A stretch of 64,000 nucleotides of DNA from Micromonospora sp. R77 (lineage in GTDB: Bacteria; Actinomycetota; Actinomycetes; Mycobacteriales; Micromonosporaceae): positions 5,704,001 to 5,768,000 of the forward strand of contig NZ_JALDST010000001.1 in assembly GCF_022747945.1 (NCBI RefSeq). The letters run 5' to 3'. How positions within the stretch are numbered: the first letter of the stretch is position 1; each line of letters opens with the position of its first letter. The notes beneath the pieces are model-generated. The model worked only from the letters and a program-made list of their open reading frames with translations. It did no database searches and was not told the origin of the DNA. Below, one piece after another: positions 27,001 to 35,339 of this stretch. The position numbers and the translations under genes were made by a program.

Positions 27001-29178
27001 CCGGGGCTCTACACGGTGACCGACACGGCGCCGACCCAGGTCGCCGCGATCGGCATCGGCGCCGGGTCGGGGCAGCTCGGCGCGGTGCAGTGCGACCCGG
27101 CCGCGCAGACCCCGCAGCTCTTCGCGGCGTCCCGGCCGTTCCTGCGCAGCACCGACACCGACCGGCGGGTCACCCTCACCGGCACCGGGTTCGGCACCCG
27201 GGGGCCGCGCAGCGCGGTCCGGTTCGACAGCGCCGGCACCGACCCGACGGTGACGATCAACTCCTGGTCGGACCGGCGGATCGAGGTGACCCTCACCGGC
27301 GGCTCGGTCGGCCCGGCCGAGGTGGGCGTCACCGCCGACAACGGTCAGCAGACCACCAACGGGCTCACCTTCCAGCTGCTCGGCACCACCTACGGCACCG
27401 GCATCGGCGGTGCGGCCAACCCCCGGCTGTTCCAGGTGAAGCCGCCCGGCTGGGCGGTCCGCACCGGGGAGACCACGTACGCCTCCGTGCAGGCGGCGCT
27501 GGAGGCGGCGGCCACGGCCGGTGGCATCGCGGTCGTCGCGGTCTGGCCGAACAGCCCCGGCCCGGACAACCCGGCCGGCGCCTACTTCGAGAACGTGGTC
27601 GTGCACTCCTCGGTGCGGTTGCAGGGCGTCGGCCCCGGCGGCCGGTACGCCGACGGCACGGTGGTCGCCGGGTCGATCCTCGACGGGCGCGGCTTCGGCA
27701 TCGACAACCCGACCGGCGTGGCCTGGCTCAACCTGGTCGCCTCCGTCCCGCACGCCGGCCCCGCCTCGGTGCCCGACGGCGCGGTGGTCACCGTGCTGGC
27801 CCGCGCCAACCAGTTCACCGCCGGGAACGCGGTCACCGTCGACGGGTTCCGGATCACCGGCGGCAACCAGTCCGACTTCGCCGGCAACGTCAACGACGTG
27901 ACCGGCGGCGTCACCACCCCGTACGGCGCGCCGGGCGCGGTGGTCACCCAGGGCGGCGGGATCTACCTGCACGGCGCCGCCCGCTACGCCCAGCTCACCG
28001 ACAACGTCATCGTCGGCAACAGCGGCTCGTACGGCGGCGCGGTCCGGGTCGGCACGCCCTATCTGAACACCGGCAACGACCACGTGACCATCGCCCGCAA
28101 CCAGATCCGGGACAACGGCGGCACCAACCTCGCCGGTGGCATCGGCATCTTCGCCGGCAGCAACGCCTACTCGGTCGACCACAACGCCATCTGCGGCAAC
28201 TTCTCCGCCGAGTACGGCGGCGGGGTCAGCCACTACGGCCTCTCCTACAACGGCCGGATCGCCGACAACCGGATCTGGCTCAACCAGTCGTACGACGAAG
28301 CCGGCGGCGTGATGGTCGCGGGGGAGCTGCCGGCCGACCCGACGAAGCTCTCGCCCGGCTCCGGCGCGGTGGAGATCGACTCCAACGTGATCGAGGCGAA
28401 CCTGGCCAACGACGACGGCGGCGGCCTCCGGCTGCTCCAGGCCGGCGACGTGCCGATCTCGGTCACCGACAACATGGTGGTGGACAACATCTCCACCCAC
28501 GAGGGCGGCGGCGTGGCCCTCGACGACGCCACCGACGTGCGGTTCGTCAACAACACGGTGACCGGCAACATCACCACCGCGACCGCCGCCACCAGCACCG
28601 GCCGGGCCGCCCCCGCCGGCCTGTCCACCGCGGCCAACAGCGAGCAGCTCCAGGCCACCCTGCCGGCCGGCGCGCCGACCTTCAGCAAGCCGAAGCTGTT
28701 CAACAACGTCTTCTGGGACAACCGGGCCGGCGAGTGGGACGGCGTACGGGTCAACGGCATCGGCGCCGCCGACGCGCCGGCCGGCGAGGCCGTCCGGCAC
28801 TGGGACCTGGGCTCCGCCGACGGGGTGGGGCCGCTGACCCCGACGAACTCGGTGCTCCAGGACACCACCGGCACCACGCTCAGCAGCACCAACCGGGTCG
28901 GCGTCGACCCGCAGTTCCGGACCCCCTTCCCGGTGTCGGTGTCGATCCTCACCTCGCGGACGTTCCCGTCGTTCCGTCAGGCGGTGATCGTGCTCCAACC
29001 GGCCCCGCTGACCGCGATGGGCGACTACCACCTGGCCGGCGCCGGTTCCCCGGCGAACGACCTCGGGGTGCCGTCGCGCACCTACGGCACCTTCACCCTG
29101 ACCGCCCCGACCGACGACATCGACGGCCAGCCGCGCAGCACCTCCCGCCCCGACGCGGGCGCCGACGAACTGTCCTGA
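24046..29178 (+). CDS. Very large secreted mosaic protein: SdrD_B-like, IPT/TIG and right-handed beta-helix domains
   Basis: 1710-residue exported protein. A signal peptide (about 1-35, ending GAAAAEP) is followed by carboxypeptidase-regulatory/SdrD_B-type beta-sandwich units (for example GTVFVDTNGNGRRDTGESGV near 455). A Pro-rich linker (PAPPDPQPDPGQPPSQ, near 800) comes next, then an IPT/TIG-like domain near 1031-1113 (VTLTGTGFGTRGPRS). A parallel beta-helix spans about 1145-1520 (repeated NVI/NRI turns such as LTDNVIVGNSGSYGGAVRVG). Ca-binding-like DTNGNG loops are visible. There is no LPXTG or membrane anchor. ATG 24046 has GAGGG upstream. It heads a co-directional block with three multicopper-oxidase-like genes and may be the surface scaffold for them. 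Function is unknown. Confidence 0.85.
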   Translation: MPRRSVRARWLVSASCLLIVGFVVPPGAAAAEPTTGAVTLQVASARTVGPAPQVQQGDPVADYHWLITADDAGDPHDDPAHCLPARAGVASTPDFADHCRWPSIRNTPGAVPVVAQGDQAALSSGTPLQDLPAGRYLISVTADGYKIDGEHFTVTAGQTTAVTVGMQPYPLPLGTVRLRIFEDSVPVDGTYEVGAERGLAGFTAHLADVMGEVTVDYYGNPLCTKYKHSAPDPSHPAGQIVFVDGKPVVETESTGCRSDASGDIVIPNLGPDRYAAQVVAPGGQSWVQTTTLEGGHDWDVWVQEGDTGYDTEQSLGGEPVPYVDFGFVSPKALTGTATGAVTGTVVQAYTYVGGQGGVTLPADGVAGAKIAGPVARPWVALSDLGDGDRMVYLDRGAADGSFTVPHVPDGDYQLTLWDGPQEMLLDSFNVTVSGGKTVDIGAKPLVGWFTEITGTVFVDTNGNGRRDTGESGVPRFPVVLKERDNSLMDQGTNSVVTDAAGHYAISEAYPLTKWLVLEAFNTRYKTTGITYQAANEPTPTTLLGAAVDVDVLPIIGLTGRVDWGVKPYQGAENGGIAGTVTYDTTRNELDPQYAVTEPYQPGIPGIKVHLYAVVRDDNGEPVHEADGSLKRGPELNDAYTSETWAPGRGCTARMFDGRPLTDQLALPDFGTEANQLCVEAPMMGFQAAPTDNDPANFGQTVNGNYAFADSKLNLIPPGDPTNPGPDHDLPLYAPLPDGTTQPLPPDDYLVSVESPTNPVGGGAIYQPTREEDVNVFDGDGFLPQENFPPSAEQAGDQPAPPDPQPDPGQPPSQGNGINSACAGRLHTVHVTDPGFLDGGGSPFEGQQRPLCDTKLVEVRAGQASAPNFNLFTPVPLPTHFWGLVINDLGLTRDKRSSNFGEAEGIPNVPVGLYDWAGRLVDTVDTDFNGMYEAIEPSTSTYNCPLPAGPCPNMYRFVGNDPGQPGHLNGNWNPRYRTIATNFQAWPGLYTVTDTAPTQVAAIGIGAGSGQLGAVQCDPAAQTPQLFAASRPFLRSTDTDRRVTLTGTGFGTRGPRSAVRFDSAGTDPTVTINSWSDRRIEVTLTGGSVGPAEVGVTADNGQQTTNGLTFQLLGTTYGTGIGGAANPRLFQVKPPGWAVRTGETTYASVQAALEAAATAGGIAVVAVWPNSPGPDNPAGAYFENVVVHSSVRLQGVGPGGRYADGTVVAGSILDGRGFGIDNPTGVAWLNLVASVPHAGPASVPDGAVVTVLARANQFTAGNAVTVDGFRITGGNQSDFAGNVNDVTGGVTTPYGAPGAVVTQGGGIYLHGAARYAQLTDNVIVGNSGSYGGAVRVGTPYLNTGNDHVTIARNQIRDNGGTNLAGGIGIFAGSNAYSVDHNAICGNFSAEYGGGVSHYGLSYNGRIADNRIWLNQSYDEAGGVMVAGELPADPTKLSPGSGAVEIDSNVIEANLANDDGGGLRLLQAGDVPISVTDNMVVDNISTHEGGGVALDDATDVRFVNNTVTGNITTATAATSTGRAAPAGLSTAANSEQLQATLPAGAPTFSKPKLFNNVFWDNRAGEWDGVRVNGIGAADAPAGEAVRHWDLGSADGVGPLTPTNSVLQDTTGTTLSSTNRVGVDPQFRTPFPVSVSILTSRTFPSFRQAVIVLQPAPLTAMGDYHLAGAGSPANDLGVPSRTYGTFTLTAPTDDIDGQPRSTSRPDAGADELS

Positions 29179-29181
29179 GCC

Positions 29182-29215
29182 GTCCGGGCGGCCGGCCCAC
29201 ACCGGCCGCCCGGAC
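29182..29215 (+). terminator. 14-bp perfect hairpin after the large surface-protein gene
   Basis: GTCCGGGCGGCCGG (29182-29195) pairs perfectly with 29202-29215. It may end the first transcript or attenuate read-through into the oxidase genes. Confidence 0.7.
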
Positions 29216-29250
29216 CTCCGCCCACCCCGACCCCACCCCAGGAGGAGATC

Positions 29251-30507
29251 GTGACCGATCCCGTACGGCGGAGCATCAGCCGGCGTGCCCTGCTGGCCGG
29301 CCTCACCGGCCTGGGCGCCTGGGCGGTCCTGCCGGAGAGCGGCTCGGACGCGCAGCCGCGCCGCCCGGCGGCGGTGCTGCCCCGGGCGGTGCCGAACCCG
29401 ACCGCGAGCGTGCACCTGGCCGCCACCGACGGCTGGGTCTCGATGCCGCAGGGCGCACCGCCGATCAGCCCGTTCTGGCCCGACCCGCTCGCCCCGCCCG
29501 GCACCGACCTGTACGTCTTCGGCTTCCGCGACGTCACCGGTCTCACCCCCACCGAGGTCACCGCCCAGCGGGGCAAGGCGCAGGTCAGCGCCCCGCTGCT
29601 CGGCTTCGACCAGGAGACCGACATCCGGATCACGCTGACCAACCTCGGGCTGTCGGTCCGTCCCGACCTGGTCGACGGGCACACCGTGCACTGGCACGGC
29701 TTCCGCAACGCCATCCCGCTCTTCGACGGGGTGCCGGAGCTGTCCATGTCGGTGCCGATCGGCCGCGACTTCACCTACTTCTTCCGGCCGCACGACGCCG
29801 GCACCTACATGTACCACTGCCACTTCGAGGACGTCGAACACGTGCAGATGGGGATGACCGGCATCGTCTACGTCCGGCCCACCCAGAACGCCGGCACCGC
29901 CGACGTGCCCCCCGGCCGGTACGCGTACAACGACGGCGACGGCTCCACCCGCTACGACCGCGAGTTCGCCCTCATGCTGACCGAGGTGTGGGCGGAGGCG
30001 CACTACCGGGACGCGCACATCCAGACCACCGACTGGACCGACTACCAGCCGTCCTTCTTCGCCTTCAACGGCCGCTGCTACCCGGACACCCTCGCCCCGC
30101 CCGGCGACCCGCTCAGCCCCGCCGCCGGACGGCTGCGCTACCAGCCGATCTCCTCCCTGATCACCGCCAACGCGGGCGAGCGGGTGCTGCTGCGACTGGC
30201 GAACCTCGGCTACCAGAACCACACCCTCACCGTGGACGGCATCGACCTGCTGGTGGTCGGCAAGGACGCGGCGCTGCTGCGCGGCCGGGACGGCAGCGCC
30301 GAGTACCAGGTCACCAGCACCATCCAGATCGGACCGGGGGAGAGCCGGGACGTCATCTTCACCGCGCCGGACGCCGGCACCTACCTGCTCTACGACCGCG
30401 ACCTGACGTCGCTGGCGAACGCCGGCGCCGGGCGGGGCGGCCAGTTGACCGAGATCCGCGTCTCGCCGCCCGGCACCCTGCCGGCGCAGACCCGGGCCAA
30501 CAGCTGA
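29251..30507 (+). CDS. Multicopper-oxidase-like protein 1, carrying the type-1 copper site and half of the trinuclear ligands
   Basis: 418-residue Tat-exported cupredoxin protein (twin Arg in SISRRALLAG). Domain 1 has HTVHWHGF (about 143-150) and YMYHCHFEDVEHVQMGM (about 187-203). These give two His-X-His pairs plus the Cys, His and Met of a type-1 copper. Domain 2 (about 250-400) has a cupredoxin fold but no copper motif: the expected HPxHxHG position reads QNHTLTVDGIDL. The second half of a trinuclear site is therefore missing here and is found in the next gene. GTG 29251 follows AGGAGGAGATC. This gene, 30521 and 31843 form a tight run. Confidence 0.88.
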   Translation: MTDPVRRSISRRALLAGLTGLGAWAVLPESGSDAQPRRPAAVLPRAVPNPTASVHLAATDGWVSMPQGAPPISPFWPDPLAPPGTDLYVFGFRDVTGLTPTEVTAQRGKAQVSAPLLGFDQETDIRITLTNLGLSVRPDLVDGHTVHWHGFRNAIPLFDGVPELSMSVPIGRDFTYFFRPHDAGTYMYHCHFEDVEHVQMGMTGIVYVRPTQNAGTADVPPGRYAYNDGDGSTRYDREFALMLTEVWAEAHYRDAHIQTTDWTDYQPSFFAFNGRCYPDTLAPPGDPLSPAAGRLRYQPISSLITANAGERVLLRLANLGYQNHTLTVDGIDLLVVGKDAALLRGRDGSAEYQVTSTIQIGPGESRDVIFTAPDAGTYLLYDRDLTSLANAGAGRGGQLTEIRVSPPGTLPAQTRANS

Positions 30508-30520
30508 GATGGGGGTAACG

Positions 30521-31822
30521 ATGCTTCGTGGAGACCGTGGCCGGTGGCGGCGGCTGAGCGCGGTGCCGCTCGTCGCCGCCATCGTCGCCGTGCTCGTCGT
30601 GCCCGACCCGCACGAGGTGGCGGCCAGCCCGCCGGCCGGCCTGGAGTGCCTCAGCTCCGGCGACAACGCGTTCGACCTCACCGCCACCGGCGGCTACGCG
30701 GCCATGCCGGACGGGAACACCATCTACATGTGGAGCTACGCCGCCCGCGGCGGCGCGTTCCAGCTGCCCGGCCCCACCCTCTGCGTCGACAGCGGGGTGA
30801 AGGTCACCGTCGTGCTGCACAACACCCTGCCGGAGCCCACCTCGATCACCTTCCCCGGCCAGGTGCAGGTGCTCGCCGGCGGGCAGCCCGCCCAGCCGGA
30901 GGCGGACGACGCCGGCAACCTCACCTCGCTGACCACCACGGCGGCGGCCGGCACCGGCGCGGTGACGTACACGTTCACCGCCGGGCCGCCCGGCACCTAC
31001 CTCTACCAGTCCGGCACCGACCCGCAGAAGCAGGTGCAGATGGGGCTGTACGGGGCGCTGGTGGTCCGCCCGGCCGGGCACCCCGACCGGGAGAACGACC
31101 GGGCCGACTCCGCGTTCGACCCGGGCCACGAATACCTCTACCTGCTCGGTGAGATCGACCCGGACCTGCACCTGGCCGTCGAACGGAAACGGGCCTACGA
31201 CTTCACGAGGTACCGGGCCCGGTACTTCACCATCAACGGGCGCAGCATGCCGGACACCATCGCGCCGAACCACGCCGACTGGCTGCCCGCGCAGCCGTAC
31301 GGGGCGCTGATCCACATCCGCCCGTACGACCCGGTGGGCAACGCGAAACCGGCGCTGATCCGCTATCTCAACGCCGGCTCGGTCGCCTACCCGTTCCACC
31401 CGCACGGCAGCGACGAGCAGCTGATCGCCCGCGACGGGCGGCCCGCGCAGGGCCCCGGCGGGCAGGACCTCTCCTTCTCCAACTTCCTCATCGACGTCGC
31501 CCCCGGGCAGACCGTGGACACGCTGATGATCTGGAAGGACGCCGAGCACTGGGACGCGGACGCCAACCCGATCCCGGTGCCGCTGCCGTCGTTGCAGGAC
31601 CAGATCGTCGGGCCGGGCCCGGAGACCTGGTTCGCGGAGAACCCCTACCTCGGCGGCGCCCCCGGTGAGCTGCCGCCGGGCGTGGTGCAGAACAACGAGT
31701 GCGGCGAGTACTACCACGTGGCGCACAGCCACGCGCTGGAACAGGCCACCAACTACGGGGCGAGCTTCGGCGGCATGATGACGCTGATCCGCATCGACCC
31801 GCCCGCCGGGTGCCCGGCATGA
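30521..31822 (+). CDS. Multicopper-oxidase-like protein 2, carrying the complementary His motifs
   Basis: 433-residue exported protein with a signal peptide and two cupredoxin domains. Domain 1 lacks copper ligands (GTYLYQSGTDPQKQVQMGL, where a YHCH motif would be). Domain 2 has YPFHPHGSDEQ (about 290-300) and YYHVAHSHALEQATNYG (about 397-413), which sit where three-domain oxidases carry HPxHxHG and HCHxxxH, but without the Cys. GGGGG five bases before ATG 30521 supports this start; ATG 30509 is an alternative. It follows oxidase 1 by 13 bp and touches oxidase 3. A heteromeric oxidase with protein 1 is inferred. Confidence 0.82.
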   Translation: MLRGDRGRWRRLSAVPLVAAIVAVLVVPDPHEVAASPPAGLECLSSGDNAFDLTATGGYAAMPDGNTIYMWSYAARGGAFQLPGPTLCVDSGVKVTVVLHNTLPEPTSITFPGQVQVLAGGQPAQPEADDAGNLTSLTTTAAAGTGAVTYTFTAGPPGTYLYQSGTDPQKQVQMGLYGALVVRPAGHPDRENDRADSAFDPGHEYLYLLGEIDPDLHLAVERKRAYDFTRYRARYFTINGRSMPDTIAPNHADWLPAQPYGALIHIRPYDPVGNAKPALIRYLNAGSVAYPFHPHGSDEQLIARDGRPAQGPGGQDLSFSNFLIDVAPGQTVDTLMIWKDAEHWDADANPIPVPLPSLQDQIVGPGPETWFAENPYLGGAPGELPPGVVQNNECGEYYHVAHSHALEQATNYGASFGGMMTLIRIDPPAGCPA

Positions 31823-31842
31823 CCAGGCAGGGGAGGGCGACG

Positions 31843-34813
31843 ATGACTCTGACCCGTACACCCCGGCTCGTCGCCGGGTTCGCGGCGGCGCTGCTGGCGC
31901 TCGGCCCGGCCCCGGCGCGGGCCGCGGCCCCGGTCGCCGCGGCGCCGGCCGGCCCGGCGGCGGCCACCGTCGCCGGCCCGCCGGCCCGCCGCAGGGGCGC
32001 TGCCGCAGACCGGCTGCCAGCTCGCCGACGGTACGGCCACCTGCGACCTCTGGGCGAAGCCCGGCTCGGTCGTGCTGCCCGGCGCCGCTGCCCCGGTGCC
32101 GATCTGGGGCTTCGCGTCGACCGACGCCGCCCCGGCCACCGTGCCCGGTCCGGTGCTGGTGGTCGACCAGGGCGACCGGGTCACCGTGACCGTGCACAAC
32201 GGACTCGCCGACGACCTGGCGCTGGCGTTCCCGGCGGTCACCGGGCTGGCCCCGGACCGGGCCGGCGCGGCCCCCGGCGGCACCCGCGCCTACACCTTCA
32301 CCGCCTCCCGCCCCGGCACCTACCTCTACGAGGCCGGCCACACCGCCCAGGGCGCCCGGCAGGTCGCGATGGGCCTGGTCGGCGGGCTGGTCGTCCGCGC
32401 CCCCGCCGTCGGCGGCCGGCCCAGCGGGTACGGCGACGCCGCCTCGGTCTACGACGACGAGGCGCTGCTGGTGCTCACCGAGGTCGACCCGGCGTTCAAC
32501 GCCGCCCCGCTCACCTTCGACCTGCGCCGGTACGCCCCGAAGTACCGCCTGATCAACGGCAAGGCGTTCCCGGAGACCGACGTGGTCGCCACCGACGTCG
32601 GCCGGAAGGTGCTGCTGCGATACGTGGCCGCCGGGCTGCAGCCGCACCCGATGACCCTGCTCGGGCTCGACCAGTCCGTGATCGGCCAGGACGCCCGGCC
32701 GGCCGCGTACCCGGAGGCGGCGGTCACCGTGCCGCTGCAACCCGGCCAGGCCGTCGACGCGGTGGTGACCGTGCCGACCGGCCCGGACGGGCGACGGTTC
32801 GCGCTGTTCGAGTCCGGCGGGCAGCTCAACAACGCCGGCCAGCGCTACGGCACCACCGTCACCGGGGTCAGCCCGCAGCAGGCGTTCGGCGGCATGCTCA
32901 CCTTCCTCGACACCAACCCGCCACCGGTCAGCGGCGACCACGTCGGCCCGACCGCGGCCAACGTCCGGGCCGCCCCGAACCCGGCCAGCGTGCGGGACGC
33001 GGTGACCGTCACCGCCGACTTCACCGACGCCCGCAACGGCAACGCGGTGGTCGACCGGGCCGAGGCGGTCGTCGACGACCTGCGGGTCGCCGAGGGCACC
33101 GGGGTGCCGTTCGGCTCCGCCGCGTTCGGCACCGGGGCGACGGTCACCGCCGCCACCGCCGCCCTCCCCGCCGAGCTGCTCACCACCCTCAGCCAGGGCC
33201 GGCACACCATCTACGTCCGGGGCCACGACGTCGCCGGCAACTGGGGCGTCGTCGGCAGCACCACCCTCACCCTCGCCGTCACCGGCGCGGCCACCACCGC
33301 GGTGACCCTCACCCCGAACCCGACCGCCGGCACCGGCGACGTCACCCTCTCCGCCTCCGGCGACGACAGCGGCCTCGGCGGCACCGTCACCGGCGCGGAG
33401 TACTTCGTGGACAGCGCCGGAACCACCGGCACGGGCACCCCGCTCACCCTGGACAGCCCCGGCGCGGCGGTCACCGCCGAGTCCGGCACCCTGCCCGCCG
33501 TGGTGGTCGCCGCACTGGCCGAGGGGCGGCACACCGTCCTCGTGCACACCCGGGACTCGTTCGACCTCTGGGGCCCGTACGCCGCCGCCGACCTGGTGGT
33601 CGACCGGACCGTGCCGACCCTGCTCTCCGGCGCGGTGCAGCCCGCCGTCACCAACGGCAGCACCGGCTCCACCTCGGACCCGACGGACCTGCGGATCAAC
33701 GCCGCGTTCACCGACCCGACGGGCGGCGGCGCGCACTCGGTGATCGCCGGGGCGGAGGGCTTCCTCGACACCGGCGGCGCCGACGGCACCGGGTTCACCT
33801 TCGTGGCGCTCGACGGCTCCTTCAACGGCGTCACCGAGAACACCTACGGGCTGCTGCCGCTGAGCGAGCTGACCGGGCGTGCCGACGGCGTCCACCAGGT
33901 GCTGGTGCACGCCCGGGACTCCGCCGGCAACTGGGGGCCGCTCGCCGCGGTCACCTTCACCCTGGACCGCACCGGCCCGGTGACCAGCGCCGTCACCGCC
34001 ACCCCGAACCCGACGGCGCGGGCGGCCTCGCTCACCCTGAGCGCCACCGCCACCGACGCGCTGTCGGCGGTCACCGCCGCCGAGTGGTACGAGGGCACCG
34101 ACCCGGGCGCCGGCCACGGCCACCCGATGACGGTCAGCGGGACGGCCCTGTCGGCCACCGTCGCCCTCAACGGGTTCAGCCGGGGCAGCCACACCCTGCG
34201 GGTACGGGCCCGCGACGCGCTCGGCACCTGGGGCGCCCCCGGCACGGTGACGGTCACCGTGGACCCGCCGAACGCCATCTTCGCCGACGCCTTCACCGCC
34301 GGCACCAGCGCCTGGTCACAGGTGGTCGGCACGGTGTCGGCCGGCTCCGGCCAACTGGTCGCCGGCACGGTCGGCTACGTCGTGGACGCCACCCCGGCCG
34401 CCGACACCAGTCTCCACGCGAAGTTCGACCTCACCCTCGGCACGATCAACCCGCAGACCGCCACGGTCACCGTCTACCAGCTCCGTAATGCCGCCGGCAG
34501 CCCGCTAGCGGTGGTCCAGTACCGGCGGAGCAACGGCGTCAACCAGTTCCGGTTGGGGCTGCTGCGGCCGGCCGGGTGGGCGTACACCGGGTGGGTGGCG
34601 GCCGCCGGCGGGACCGTGCGGGTCGACTGGTCCTCGGCCACCGCGGGCGCCGCGACCCTGAAGGTCGGCACGGTCACGGTCGGCACGCTGACCGGCGACA
34701 CCAGCGGCTACCTGGTCGAGTCGGCGGCGCTGGGCCTGGTGGCCCGGACCGCCACCACCAGCGGCTCGCTGAGCTTCGACACCTACGCCTCCACCCGCTA
34801 CACCGCACCCTGA
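31843..34813 (+). pseudogene. Multicopper-oxidase-like protein 3 with Ig-like repeats; one frameshift near 32003
   Basis: Signal peptide (TPRLVAGFAAALLALGPAPARA) from ATG 31843 with GGGGAGGG upstream. The body is in the +1 frame, starting LPQTGCQLADGTATCDLW. Removing one G from AGGGGC near 32003-32007 joins them (~990 residues). Two cupredoxin-like domains (about 32070-32920) lack copper ligands (GTYLYEAGHTAQGARQVAMGL; LQPHPMTLLGLDQ). Four related Ig-like repeats follow (about 32940-34275), with motifs GRHTIYVRGHDVAGNWG, GRHTVLVHTRDSFDLWG, GVHQVLVHARDSAGNWG and GSHTLRVRARDALGTWG. A C-terminal ~180-residue LamG-like beta domain ends the protein. A structural partner of oxidases 1 and 2 is plausible. 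Confidence 0.75.
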
Positions 34814-34821
34814 CGCCGCAC

Positions 34822-34850
34822 GTGGGGCCGGGCGACCGGCCCGGCCCCAC
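34822..34850 (+). terminator. 12-bp perfect hairpin
   Basis: GTGGGGCCGGGC (34822-34833) pairs with GCCCGGCCCCAC (34839-34850), between the third oxidase-like gene and the small membrane protein gene. Confidence 0.7.
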
Positions 34851-34871
34851 CGTCCACGAGGAGTCCAGACG

Positions 34872-35339
34872 ATGGTCGCGATCCCGTCCCGCATCCCGCG
34901 CCGCCACCTCGGCCGGGCCGTGCTCCTGCTGCTCGTCCTGGCGCTGGTCGCGGTCTCGATCGTCCGCTTCGGCGGCGACGCCTCGGCGCGGCAGGGCTAT
35001 GCCGTCCCGCACGACGGCCAACTGGAGGCCACCCTCGGCGTCCGCTTCACCCAGGCCGCCGTGGTCGGCGACGGTGGCCTGGTGGAGCTGCGGTATGTCG
35101 TGCTGGACACCCAGAAGGCGTCGGCCTTCCAGAACGACACGAAGCACCCACCCCGGCTGCGCAACGAGCGCTCCGGCAAACTGGCCTGGCGCGCGGCGCT
35201 GATGAAGCAGGGGCACGAGCTGCGCCCCGGGCAGAGCTACTACCTGCTCTACCTGAACGCCGACAGCGCCATCAAGCGGGGCGACCAGATCGAGATCACC
35301 TCGGGGCCGCGCCGGCTGGCCCACGTACCGGTGCGGTGA
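34872..35339 (+). CDS. Small membrane-anchored extracytoplasmic protein of unknown function
   Basis: 155 residues: one N-terminal membrane helix (about 14-32) and a ~120-residue exported beta-rich domain with RYVVLDTQKASAFQNDTKHPPRLRN and a Tyr-rich SYYLLYLNADSAIKRGD. I do not recognise the family. GAGGAG precedes ATG 34872. Its stop overlaps the CopC-CopD start (GTGA), so it is co-translated with a copper-handling gene and probably belongs to the same process. Confidence 0.75.
   Translation: MVAIPSRIPRRHLGRAVLLLLVLALVAVSIVRFGGDASARQGYAVPHDGQLEATLGVRFTQAAVVGDGGLVELRYVVLDTQKASAFQNDTKHPPRLRNERSGKLAWRAALMKQGHELRPGQSYYLLYLNADSAIKRGDQIEITSGPRRLAHVPVR

Noticed and set aside
23947..30687. A 2246-residue minus-strand open frame
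   Set aside because: It is a shadow of the plus-strand surface-protein and oxidase genes: Val/Gly/Arg/His-rich low-complexity translation, no domain, no ribosome site, and the plus strand shows clear domains and codon structure.
30359..34192. A 1277-residue minus-strand open frame
   Set aside because: Low-complexity antisense shadow of oxidase-like genes 2 and 3.
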